DNA of 64,000 nucleotides from Novosphingobium sp. Gsoil 351 (lineage in GTDB: Bacteria; Pseudomonadota; Alphaproteobacteria; Sphingomonadales; Sphingomonadaceae), in contig NZ_CP046120.1 in the NCBI RefSeq assembly GCF_009707465.1, positions 1,269,501 to 1,333,500 of the forward strand, written 5' to 3'. The notes beneath the pieces were generated by a model that made no database searches, had not been told where the DNA came from, and saw nothing but the letters and a program-made list of their open reading frames with translations. The position numbers and the translations under genes were made by a program. Positions 55,604 to 63,965 of this stretch are shown here, in pieces. Position 1 is the stretch's first letter; every line of letters begins with the position of its first letter.

Positions 55604-57043
55604 ATGCGCCGGATTTCCGCCAGCGACGCTGTGTTTCTCGACATGGAAACACCCAACGCGCCTTTAGTCATCGGCGGAGTATTCCTGCTCGATCCAACAA
55701 CCGCGCCTGGAAATTTCGTCAGGCACCGCGACATCCTCGACTACGTCGACAGCCGCCTCCACCTTATGGGCAATTTGCGACGAAAGCTGGTCCATCATCC
55801 GCTTGGGCTCGATGAGCCCCGGCTCATCGACGACCCCGATTTTGACCTGGAATTTCACGTACGACATATCGCGTTGCCGAAGCCACATGACTGGCGACAA
55901 CTGAAAATCTTGACCGCCCGGCTAATCTCCAGGCCGATGGATATGCACCGCCCGCTTTGGGAAATGTACATCATAGAGGGACTGGATGAGCTCGAAGGCG
56001 TCCCAAAAGGTGCCTTTGCGATGCTCTTCAAAATGCATCACGCGACTTTTGATGGCAAAGCCGCCGGCGCGGCACTGTGGGCGTTCATGCAGGACACCCC
56101 AGATTGCGAGCCAGTACCTCCGCAAAAGCGCTGGGTGCCGGAACGCAATCCCAACGCACTCGGCTGGACCGTCAATTCAGTACAGGAAGGGGCTCGCCAA
56201 TGGCTGGCAAACCTTAGAGCTATGCCAAGCCTGGGCAAAGGTATGGTGGCCAGCATAAAGTCAGACGCCAGCAAGCGACCGACTGACTGGCGCGAAATGC
56301 TTGCACCGAAAACCCGCTTTCAAAACAAGATCACCACCCATCGGGTGTGGGATTTCGTCCGCTTCGAGATGGCCGATGTGCAAGAACTGAGGGCCGCCCT
56401 GGGCAAACCGAAAATGAATGACTTGCTCCTCACTGTCGTAGGCGGAGCCTTGCGAAAGTACCTTGCCAAACACGGCGAACTGCCCGAAAAATCTCTGCTC
56501 ACAATCTGCCCGATCAACGTTCGCGGCTCCGGCGACCCCGCCGAAGGAGGAAACTTCGTTTCCGGCATGCGCGTTCCTTTGGGGACGGACATCGCCGAAC
56601 CTCTCGCGCGGCTCGACGCAATCGCTGAAAGCGCCAAGAAGGGTAAGGCCCAATCCGAGGCGCTGGGCGGCCACTTCCTTGGCGACATGTTGGCATTGAC
56701 TCCCTATCCGGTGCGCACGCGAATTATGCGCGGGATATCGGGAATGGCAGGGCGCGGCAACGCCTCGCTGCCAGGCTTTGCCAACACCACGGTCACCAAC
56801 GCGCCCAACCCACCCGGCGGGCATTACTTTGCCGGTGCCAAGGTTCTTTGCTACGCAGGCTTTGGGCCCCTTTTCGAGGGAACAGGCCTATTTCATACCA
56901 TAACCGGGATGGACTTTGAGATCACGATTTCCGCCACCAGCTGCCGCGAAGTCTTGCCTGACATAGCCTTCTACATCGAGTGCCTGCGGGCCAGCTTCGC
57001 GGATTTGCAGATAGCGGCCAGGGAAAAGGCCGCAACGAAGTGA
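55604..57043 (+). CDS. WS/DGAT-type acyltransferase
   Basis: This 479-residue enzyme starts MRRISASDAVFLDMETPNAP and has the catalytic motif FKMHHATFDGKAAG, NDLLLTVVGGALRKYLAKHG, ICPINVRGSGDP and TTVTNAPNPPGG. It transfers an acyl group from CoA to an alcohol. AGGGGA precedes the ATG. First gene of the operon WS/DGAT-ligase-hydrolase-WS/DGAT (55604 to 61188), which could esterify and later release the substrate or store acyl chains. Confidence 0.88.
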   Translation: MRRISASDAVFLDMETPNAPLVIGGVFLLDPTTAPGNFVRHRDILDYVDSRLHLMGNLRRKLVHHPLGLDEPRLIDDPDFDLEFHVRHIALPKPHDWRQLKILTARLISRPMDMHRPLWEMYIIEGLDELEGVPKGAFAMLFKMHHATFDGKAAGAALWAFMQDTPDCEPVPPQKRWVPERNPNALGWTVNSVQEGARQWLANLRAMPSLGKGMVASIKSDASKRPTDWREMLAPKTRFQNKITTHRVWDFVRFEMADVQELRAALGKPKMNDLLLTVVGGALRKYLAKHGELPEKSLLTICPINVRGSGDPAEGGNFVSGMRVPLGTDIAEPLARLDAIAESAKKGKAQSEALGGHFLGDMLALTPYPVRTRIMRGISGMAGRGNASLPGFANTTVTNAPNPPGGHYFAGAKVLCYAGFGPLFEGTGLFHTITGMDFEITISATSCREVLPDIAFYIECLRASFADLQIAAREKAATK

Positions 57044-58563
57044 CCCATCCGCGCGTCCATGCTTTGCATCACCCGGACAAGCCCGCAGTCATCATGACCG
57101 ACGGATCTGCTACGCTCACTTATGGCGAGCTTGAGGACCGGGCCAACCGCGGAGCGCGATTGCTGCGGGCACGCGGCATCGAGAACGGTGACACGGTTGC
57201 CTATTGGCTCGGAAACGGTCCCGGCATATTCGAAGTCTACTGGGCCGCCCAACGCTGCGGGCTTTACATCACTCCGATCGCCACTGCTCTGACCGGAGAA
57301 GAAGCCAGCTACATTGTCGCGAACTCTGGGGCGAAGCTGGTCGTTGTAGCGCCAGAGATGGCTGGCTTGTCCGGACTCGACGTAGCACCCAATGTCGAGG
57401 TTTTGACCTTCAAGGAATGGCGGGAGGAATGCGCTCGGCACCGCCCGGAGCCGATTGGCGATGAAAGTCCCGGTTTCCACATGGTCTATTCGAGCGGTAC
57501 AACCGGACGACCAAAAGGCGTTCGGCTCACGTTGCCCGACGGGGGAGTGACCGATCTCCACATGCTCGCGGCCAAAGCGCGCGACGGTTACGGGATTGGG
57601 CCCAACGACATCTACCTGTCGCCCGCTCCGTTGTACCATACGGCCCCGCTGGCATTCACCACCACTTGTCACCGGCTGGGCTCGACCGTGGTCCAGATGC
57701 CAAAGTTCGAGCCTGAAGCGGCGTTGGCGGCGATCGAGCGCTATGGGGCGACAATCACCCAGATGGTTCCGACCATGTTCGTGCGGATGCTGAAGTTGCC
57801 GGAACAGTTACGGGGCCGCTATGACCTGTCGTCGCTCAGGACGGTGATCCACGCCGCCGCGCCGTGCCCGGTACCGGTCAAACGCCAGATGATCGAATGG
57901 CTTGGCCCGATAATTCATGAGTACTACGGCGGGTCGGAAGGCAATGGCTCAACCGCCATCTCGTCGGAAGAATGGCTTGAAAAGCCTGGCTCTGTTGGCC
58001 GGGCCAACTGGGGCACGCTTCACATCTGCAACGACGATGGCGACGAACTCTCGGCTGGTGAGCAAGGCATCGTTTATTTCGAGGGTGGATGGGACTTTCA
58101 GTACCTTGGCGACGACGACAAGACCCGCGACAGTCGAAATCCCAAGCACCCGACGTGGTCCGCGCTGGGCGATGTCGGCTACTTGGACGAGGATGGCTAT
58201 CTCTTCCTGACCGACCGCAGAAGCTACATGATCATCTCGGGCGGAGTTAACATCTATCCGCAGGAGATAGAGAATCTGCTGATAATGCATCCCGAGGTCG
58301 CCGATGCCGCGGTGATCGGCGTGCCTCATCCCGAGTTTGGCGAAGAAGTGAAGGCGGTCGTCCAGCCGGTCGAACTGGATGCCGCGGGACCTGCGCTGGC
58401 GGAAGAGCTTATTGCACTTTGCAGACAGAACCTGTCACCGATCAAGTGTCCGCGCTCTGTCGATTTCGACCCCGCACTTCCCCGGCTCGACAACGGCAAG
58501 CTTTACAAGCGCCTCATCAAGGATCGCTACTGGCAGGGTCGGTCAACCCGGATTTCGGGCTGA
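57040..58563 (+). CDS. Acyl-CoA synthetase (AMP-binding)
   Basis: This 507-residue ligase has the P-loop MVYSSGTTGRPKGVRLTLPD, the A5 segment HEYYGGSEGNGSTAISSEEW, ALGDVGYLDEDGYLFLTDRR, YMIISGGVNIYPQEIENLLI and catalytic Lys LDNGKLYKRLIKDRY. GTG 57040 overlaps the stop of the WS/DGAT gene (GTGA) and gives the natural N-terminus (THPRVHALHHPDKPAVIMTD). It probably supplies acyl-CoA to the acyltransferases in the same operon. Confidence 0.87.
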   Translation: MTHPRVHALHHPDKPAVIMTDGSATLTYGELEDRANRGARLLRARGIENGDTVAYWLGNGPGIFEVYWAAQRCGLYITPIATALTGEEASYIVANSGAKLVVVAPEMAGLSGLDVAPNVEVLTFKEWREECARHRPEPIGDESPGFHMVYSSGTTGRPKGVRLTLPDGGVTDLHMLAAKARDGYGIGPNDIYLSPAPLYHTAPLAFTTTCHRLGSTVVQMPKFEPEAALAAIERYGATITQMVPTMFVRMLKLPEQLRGRYDLSSLRTVIHAAAPCPVPVKRQMIEWLGPIIHEYYGGSEGNGSTAISSEEWLEKPGSVGRANWGTLHICNDDGDELSAGEQGIVYFEGGWDFQYLGDDDKTRDSRNPKHPTWSALGDVGYLDEDGYLFLTDRRSYMIISGGVNIYPQEIENLLIMHPEVADAAVIGVPHPEFGEEVKAVVQPVELDAAGPALAEELIALCRQNLSPIKCPRSVDFDPALPRLDNGKLYKRLIKDRYWQGRSTRISG

Positions 58564-59696
58564 TGTTAGCCGGTTTGGCGACCCTGTTCCTGGCGCTCGG
58601 TGCAGCGGGTTTATTCGGCGTCAAGCCTAGGTGGCTGCCGCCCGGGATGCTCTTGATCTACTGGCTGCCGAGCTGGCTCGGCCAGTCGTTGGCGGCACAA
58701 ATTATGGTCGCCTCTGCAATCATCGCAGGCCTCGGAGAAGGGACTGCGCAGGTGATTGCAGTTCTGGCAACTGTCGTCCTGTTCGTCGTGCACTTGCGAA
58801 ATCGGCGGGATGGTCAGGCGGTGATGGCCGCGGTCAAGCTCGAGGAACGGCTTCCTGTAACCGCGGGCTTTTGCCCGTTTAGCAGCCGGCATGGGATCAA
58901 GCGCATTCAAGGGGTTGCCTATGCCCAAGGCGGAGAGCGCAACACGCTGGACATCATCACTTCGAGCGATGCGCCAACAGAGGATGCAAGGGTTCTCATC
59001 CATATACCAGGCGGGGCGTGGGTCACCGGCAAACGCAACCAGCAGGCACGTCCGCTGATCCACCATCTTGCACGCAATGGTTGGGTGTGCGTCGATATCA
59101 ACTACCGGCTCGGTCCCCGCAATCGCTTCCCGGCTATGCTCACTGACGTCCTGCGCGCGATCGCCTGGGTCAAGACTCACATCGCCGTCTATGGAGGCGA
59201 TCCTGGGCGTATCGTACTCACTGGAGGGTCCGCAGGAGGGCACCTCACCGCGCTCGCGGCGTTAGCGCACGACCGCGACGAGGCGAAGCCCGGGTTCGAA
59301 GGTGTCGATTGTGCCGTTCGGGCCGCAGTGGCGCTCTACGGGCGATACGACTTCATCGACCGAAATCGCTTGTGGGGCCGCAATCACGACAAGCTGATCC
59401 AATTTGCTGCCGAAAAAATAATGCCTCGCGACGCTGGCCCACAATTGTGGGACCTCGCGAGCCCCATCGCTCAAGTCCGAGGCGATGGCCCACCGCTGCT
59501 GGTGATTCATGGACGCCACGACACCTTGCTGCCGAGCGAGGAAGCGGACCTGTTTGCCGACGCCCAGCGCGCAGCGGGCGGCAAGGTTGACGGGGTCACC
59601 CTGTCTGGCGGCCAGCACGCCTACGATATGCTGGAATCTGCAATGACTGTTGGACACATGCGCGCAGTGCGCCACTGGCTCGAAAGTAGGATGTGA
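58563..59696 (+). CDS. Membrane-anchored alpha/beta hydrolase (HSL/LipN-like esterase)
   Basis: The N-terminal 80 residues have two hydrophobic spans (LAGLATLFLALGAAGLFGV; IAVLATVVLFVV). The catalytic domain then shows VLIHIPGGAWVTGKRNQQAR (HGG-like oxyanion region, with I-P-G-G), VCVDINYRLGPRNRFPAMLT, nucleophile elbow IVLTGGSAGGHLTALAALAH, the acid in VIHGRHDTLLPSEEAD and a late His in LSGGQHAYDML. It is coupled to the ligase by a TGATG overlap. An esterase for wax esters or sterol esters at the inner membrane is plausible. Confidence 0.83.
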   Translation: MLAGLATLFLALGAAGLFGVKPRWLPPGMLLIYWLPSWLGQSLAAQIMVASAIIAGLGEGTAQVIAVLATVVLFVVHLRNRRDGQAVMAAVKLEERLPVTAGFCPFSSRHGIKRIQGVAYAQGGERNTLDIITSSDAPTEDARVLIHIPGGAWVTGKRNQQARPLIHHLARNGWVCVDINYRLGPRNRFPAMLTDVLRAIAWVKTHIAVYGGDPGRIVLTGGSAGGHLTALAALAHDRDEAKPGFEGVDCAVRAAVALYGRYDFIDRNRLWGRNHDKLIQFAAEKIMPRDAGPQLWDLASPIAQVRGDGPPLLVIHGRHDTLLPSEEADLFADAQRAAGGKVDGVTLSGGQHAYDMLESAMTVGHMRAVRHWLESRM

Positions 59697-59697
59697 C

Positions 59698-61188
59698 ATG
59701 GCCGAACTTCACCAGCTGACCTCAAGCGACGCGGCGATGCTGTTCCTCGAAACGCCGGACACGCCGAATCACATCGCGCCGCTCATCATCTGCGATCAGT
59801 CCACCGTGCCGGGTGGCACCACGCTGCGCCTGCGACAAATCAAGGCTAAAATGGAACGGGCCCTCGATGGCGCGCCAAATTTCCGCCGACGGCTAGTGCG
59901 TCCGCCGCTCGACATCGACAACCCCTACTGGGTTGACGATCCGAACTTCGACCTCGACTTCCACTTACGCCATCTTGCCTTGCCTGAGCCCGGTGATTGG
60001 CGGCAGCTGTCGATTCAGGTGGCCCGGCTGCTCTCTCGCTCGCTGGATCCGAACCGGCCATTGTGGGAAATGTACGTAATCGAAGGACTGGACCGGGTTG
60101 TCGATCTCCCGCCCGGGGCGTTTGCCGTCCTATTGAAAATTCATCATGCAATGATGGACGGCATGGGGGCGATGTCGCTGATGGATGGAATGTTTGATCG
60201 CTCTCCGCTGCAACCGCCCGAGCCGTCGGCAGCGAAGTGGCGTCCCCAACCTGGGCCGCATATGACTGAGATAATATCCCGCGGCTGGTTGAATGCCGGC
60301 CTTCGCTTTAGCAAAATCGGGGTACGATTGAATGCCCTTGCTGCCAAAGCCGTGCGCGAACGGCTATCCGGCCCCACAGAAGAATCACCGATTCCCGCCA
60401 ACGCAGTGCCAAAGACCCCATTTAATGGCCCTCTGACCCCGGCGCGTGTCTATGACCTGAAACAATATCCACTCAAGCGCATCAAATCATTACGGTCACT
60501 GGTTCCCGGCTCAACCGTAAATGATGTCGGGTTGGCGCTCATCACCGGCGCGCTCCGGCGCTACCTGATAGGCCGAAATGCCTTACCCGCGGACAATCTG
60601 ATCTGTGCGGTACCAGTGTCGATCCGAAGCGAGGCCTCTAGAAACAAGCCGGCCGGCAACGAAATTTCGGCTATTTATACCCCGATCCCCACAGGGACCG
60701 AGGACCCACTGGAACGATTGCGCCTGATCGCTGCGCAGATGGCCCAGCAAAAGGTTCTCGACCGTGCGCTGAGCGCGCGCAGCTTGGTCGATTTGACGTC
60801 TGAGTTGCCGGGCACGATGGGTGGGCTGATCAGCCGTGGGATGACCGCCATTGGCGATCGAAGGGGCCGGGCGCTTATCGCCAATACGTTGGTCACCAAC
60901 GTTCCGGGAATGTCCGCACCGATGTATTTCTGCGGAGCTCGGATCGTCAATATCGTCGGCGGCGGACCCTGCGTCACCAACATGGGCCTGATCCATCTGA
61001 TCGGGAGCTATTGCGACTTGTTCAACATCAACGTCGTGGGTTGCCGAGACCTGGTTCCGGACATAGGGTTCTACATGGAGTGCGTCGAAGACAGTGTGGC
61101 CGAATACTTTGATCTATACGCAGCCCTAGTCGGGCACGATGTGACCTCCTCACCTGTTTCTCGCCGGACTAAGAAAAAAGCGCTCTAA
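59698..61188 (+). CDS. WS/DGAT-type acyltransferase
   Basis: This 496-residue enzyme starts MAELHQLTSSDAAMLFLETP and has LLKIHHAMMDGMGAMSLMDG (HHxxxDG), VNDVGLALITGALRRYLIGR, CAVPVSIRSEASRNKPAG and VTNVPGMSAPMYFCGA. It is the third WS/DGAT paralogue of the window and the last gene of its operon. The N-terminal sequence resembles 55604-57043 more than 36449-37816. Confidence 0.88.
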   Translation: MAELHQLTSSDAAMLFLETPDTPNHIAPLIICDQSTVPGGTTLRLRQIKAKMERALDGAPNFRRRLVRPPLDIDNPYWVDDPNFDLDFHLRHLALPEPGDWRQLSIQVARLLSRSLDPNRPLWEMYVIEGLDRVVDLPPGAFAVLLKIHHAMMDGMGAMSLMDGMFDRSPLQPPEPSAAKWRPQPGPHMTEIISRGWLNAGLRFSKIGVRLNALAAKAVRERLSGPTEESPIPANAVPKTPFNGPLTPARVYDLKQYPLKRIKSLRSLVPGSTVNDVGLALITGALRRYLIGRNALPADNLICAVPVSIRSEASRNKPAGNEISAIYTPIPTGTEDPLERLRLIAAQMAQQKVLDRALSARSLVDLTSELPGTMGGLISRGMTAIGDRRGRALIANTLVTNVPGMSAPMYFCGARIVNIVGGGPCVTNMGLIHLIGSYCDLFNINVVGCRDLVPDIGFYMECVEDSVAEYFDLYAALVGHDVTSSPVSRRTKKKAL

Positions 61189-61199
61189 TATTCAATTGT

Positions 61200-62725
61200 T
61201 TACCCTCTCGGGGAAATACGAGGAAGTCTCGGACCAAAGGATCGCCGCATCCGCGTGTCACGTCTATCGACCGCTTCATTCTCAAGCCGAACTAAGTGGG
61301 CGTTGAGCGCCTTGCTCACCGATATAGCATTACGGATCTGCTCGATCCGGGGCCACGTAGCTCGCCGCCCCTCGGCTATCAGTTTCTGGATTTCGGCATC
61401 ACTTGAGAACTTGAAAAGTGAGTGCTTCAGACTGCGCGCGTTAAAGCTTGCTTCGATCGTGATATCGCCGGAGACAGTCTGATCGGCGACGCGATAGAAA
61501 TACTCAAGCCAGGCGTCGGCCCCATATCGATTAATCCCCCACGGTGAGCGTTGCGCAAGCTTGGCACCCTCGCGCAGCGCACCGAAGAAGAGGTTGCTCG
61601 ATTGATAGATCACTCCGTCCTTTCCGGATTTGGGGTCGGCACGGAAAAACGGCGTCATCAAGCTCATGGGATTTATCTGGCTGACAATAGTGTGATTGAC
61701 CGCGTAGAGTCGCTGCAGCCGCTTCAACGGAAGATCGTCTGCCAAGGCACCGTCGATCCAGCGCTGGTTGGGCAAGTATGGCACGATCTTGCCGCTGCGA
61801 TCCTTGGCTTCAAGCATCGACGGTTCCACAAACTGCGGCACTGACGAGGTCGCATGGCAGGCGGAACGCAGCGTGACGTTGGGCGAAGTGATCGCATTGA
61901 GGAGGCGACTTCTATGATGCCGATCGGGCGAAGCAATTGAAATATTGATCATTCGCCCAGTGTGTTCATACGCCTCTGCAAAAGTCATGTCGTCTACAAG
62001 CTCCTCGATGACTTCCCGCCTTGATTGATCGAGTTGGCTATCGGCCCGCACCTTTCGCCCCAAAATAGCAGCCCATGGAAGACCATTTTTGCCTACCAAA
62101 TTATAGCGTTTGGCGTCGAGATACCCTGTGAGCTGCTCGTCGGTGCGCGTACCGAGCTGCGCGCAAAGCCAACCACCGGCGCTGGATCCTGACAGCACAT
62201 CGGGCAAAACCCCCTCACCGAGCAACGCATCGACCACACCGTGATGGAAATATATCCGCCCCCCCCACCGCTCAGCATAAGCGCAGAGCGACCGTAGCAG
62301 AGGGAGGCCCTCTGGAAAAAATCGAGCTTCTCGCCAAAGGCCACTTCATTCTCGGGTGATCTGGCAACCACATCCAGCGCTTCAATTATTGCCGCGACGT
62401 ACTGCGGTATCAAATCCTTCGTGCCGTACTTCGAACGGGCATACAGTTCCGGATTTCCCATCCCGCCCATGTTGCCGTGAATGCCCTCGCTAAGAATATT
62501 GAGCAGACCTTCGCCGTCGCGAGACTCCACACTCTGACGCAAGGAATCCTGCCTTCTTCGGATGTCTGCCGCATCGAACGAGCCATCTACTTCGTCCGCC
62601 TTCCATGCGTCAGCACCGGAGACCCGGTCACAACTCTTGGCGGCGGCGCTCCATTCGGCATAGGTCCTTGCCGGAACTCGACGGTTTGGCGTGTTCGACA
62701 CGGTCTCGCCTTCGAGGTTTGCCAT
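61200..62725 (-). pseudogene. Patatin-like phospholipase with DUF3336 domain; frameshift in the active-site loop
   Basis: The N-terminal frame has a DUF3336-like helical part (RTYAEWSAAAKSCDRVSGAD; GNMGGMGNPELYARSKYGTK) and RSALMLSGGG. The other frame continues HGVVDALLGEGVLPDVLSGS, SAGGWLCAQLG (GxSxG nucleophile) and WIDGALADDLPLKRLQ with the catalytic Asp (DGA). The C run 62259-62266 has eight bases; nine would give LMLSGGGGRIYFHHGVVDAL and 508 residues. The miscall or mutation falls exactly in the glycine-rich oxyanion loop. Patatin/TGL4-type enzymes hydrolyse triacylglycerol or steryl esters, which fits the WS/DGAT operon next to it. Confidence 0.8.
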
Positions 62726-62754
62726 CGACAACACGTTCTTCCCCTACTTATCAT

Positions 62755-62765
62755 ACTAGGTTATC
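62755..62765. promoter_or_regulatory. Candidate regulon operator, patatin gene
   Basis: ACTAGGTTATC lies 29 bp before the patatin start. Read towards the gene the element is GATAACCTAGTATGATAA. Confidence 0.55.
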
Positions 62766-62908
62766 TATCATGAGGGATAGCGGGCCGATGCTCGGATAGC
62801 AAGCTGTCCGGGTCCCCTTCCCACAAGTCTCCGCACGCTTGTATGCCCTCCCCCATGTGCTGCCGACGACGTGTGTATGCTTTCATTCAAGCTATTTGCT
62901 TGCACACC

Positions 62909-62936
62909 TTGCCTACATAGTCCACCTAGTGCAATA
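62909..62936. promoter_or_regulatory. Second copy of the P450-type promoter element
   Basis: 25 of 28 positions match 28668-28695, beginning TTGCCTACATAG and ending CTAGTGCAATA. It precedes a fragment of an SDR gene and the full SDR at 63075. Confidence 0.65.
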
Positions 62937-63013
62937 TGTCGGCGCAGAGGATGTGGCACGGCGATCGTGGGAGCGCGCCTAATGCCGTGCAGCAGCACCG
63001 GCTACTTGTCCCG

Positions 63014-63058
63014 AGCCAGATTCTCAACGTGGACGGCGGCTTGGTGCTGCACAACTGA
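63014..63058 (+). pseudogene. C-terminal remnant of an SDR gene
   Basis: The 14 codons before TGA 63056-63058 read SQILNVDGGLVLHN, matching the end of the SDR at 31469-32245 (GQALNVDGGFVLRN). No nucleotide-binding motif or active site precedes it. The 28-bp element upstream equals the promoter of the P450-ALDH-SDR operon, so this is probably the two ends of a second copy of that operon with the middle deleted. Confidence 0.65.
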
Positions 63059-63074
63059 ACGAAGGACTACAACC

Positions 63075-63905
63075 TTGGCACAAGACATTCTAGGATACGC
63101 GGGCAAGCGCTGCGTCGTAATGGGCTGCTTCTCCGGCACAGGCGAGGCTCTGGCCCGCCAACTCGTGGCACTCGGTGCCGAAGTCCACGGCGCGGACATC
63201 AAGCGATCGCCGGTCGAGCTTACCTCATTCACCACGGTCGACCTCAAGGATCCATCATCGATAGCCTCGGGCGTCGCCAGTATTGGCGGTGAGATCGATG
63301 CGCTGTTCAACGTTTCTGGTCTGCCGCAGACCTTTCCCGGAGAAGACGTCGTTACCGTCAACTTCCTCGGGATTCGTGCCTGGACCGAAGCCTGCCTGCC
63401 GAGGATGCGCGATGGCGGCGCAATCGTCACCGTTTCATCGCTGGCGGGCATGGCTTGGCTCACCAAGCAGCCGCTCGTGCGCGAATTCATGGCAATCACC
63501 GATTTCACTGCCGCCCGCGACTGGTACACCGCCAACAAGGACCGAGCTGGGGATCCCTACGCCCTGTCCAAGGAAGCGATAAACACCTGGACGCAGATCT
63601 CCGCACCAATCTTGATGGAGCGGGGCATTCGCATCAACTGCACGATGCCGAGCCCGATTGACACGCCGATGCTCAATGATTTCAAGCAGATTGCGGGCGA
63701 TGCGGTGCTCGGCGCTTTTGCCAAGGCCAAGGGCCGTTACTCGACTCCCGAGGAACAGGCATTGCCACTGATCCTGCTCAACAGCGACGCGGCGGGTTTC
63801 ATCAGCGGGGTCTGCCTTCCCGTTGACGCAGGGCTGGCAGGTGGTCTTGCGACCGGGGTCCTCGATATCCAGAAGATGATCGCCGAGGCGAGTGCGGCGG
63901 CCTGA
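63075..63905 (+). CDS. SDR, coniferyl-alcohol/3-alpha-hydroxysteroid dehydrogenase-like
   Basis: This 276-residue SDR shows KRCVVMGCFSGTGEALARQL (GxxxGxG variant), HGADIKRSPVELTSFTTVDL, DALFNVSGLPQTFPGEDVVT, VTVSSLAGMAWLTKQPLVRE and the catalytic DPYALSKEAINTW (YxxxK). It has the long insertion between the catalytic Ser and Tyr and the VNFLG helix typical of 3-alpha-HSD and coniferyl-alcohol dehydrogenases. It would oxidise a hydroxyl to a ketone with NAD(P). TTG 63075 has GAAGGA upstream; no ATG fits the domain start. It follows the remnant by 16 bp. Confidence 0.8.
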   Translation: MAQDILGYAGKRCVVMGCFSGTGEALARQLVALGAEVHGADIKRSPVELTSFTTVDLKDPSSIASGVASIGGEIDALFNVSGLPQTFPGEDVVTVNFLGIRAWTEACLPRMRDGGAIVTVSSLAGMAWLTKQPLVREFMAITDFTAARDWYTANKDRAGDPYALSKEAINTWTQISAPILMERGIRINCTMPSPIDTPMLNDFKQIAGDAVLGAFAKAKGRYSTPEEQALPLILLNSDAAGFISGVCLPVDAGLAGGLATGVLDIQKMIAEASAAA

Positions 63906-63965
63906 ATTCCACCATGTTGAATGAAAGTAATCGACGCACTGTCACTATGAGCGAGAGCAAGGTCC

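Noticed and set aside
62951..63058. Small 35-codon open frame read as a real gene
   Set aside because: Only its last 14 codons resemble a protein (SDR tail); the rest has no coding features, so it is annotated as a remnant.
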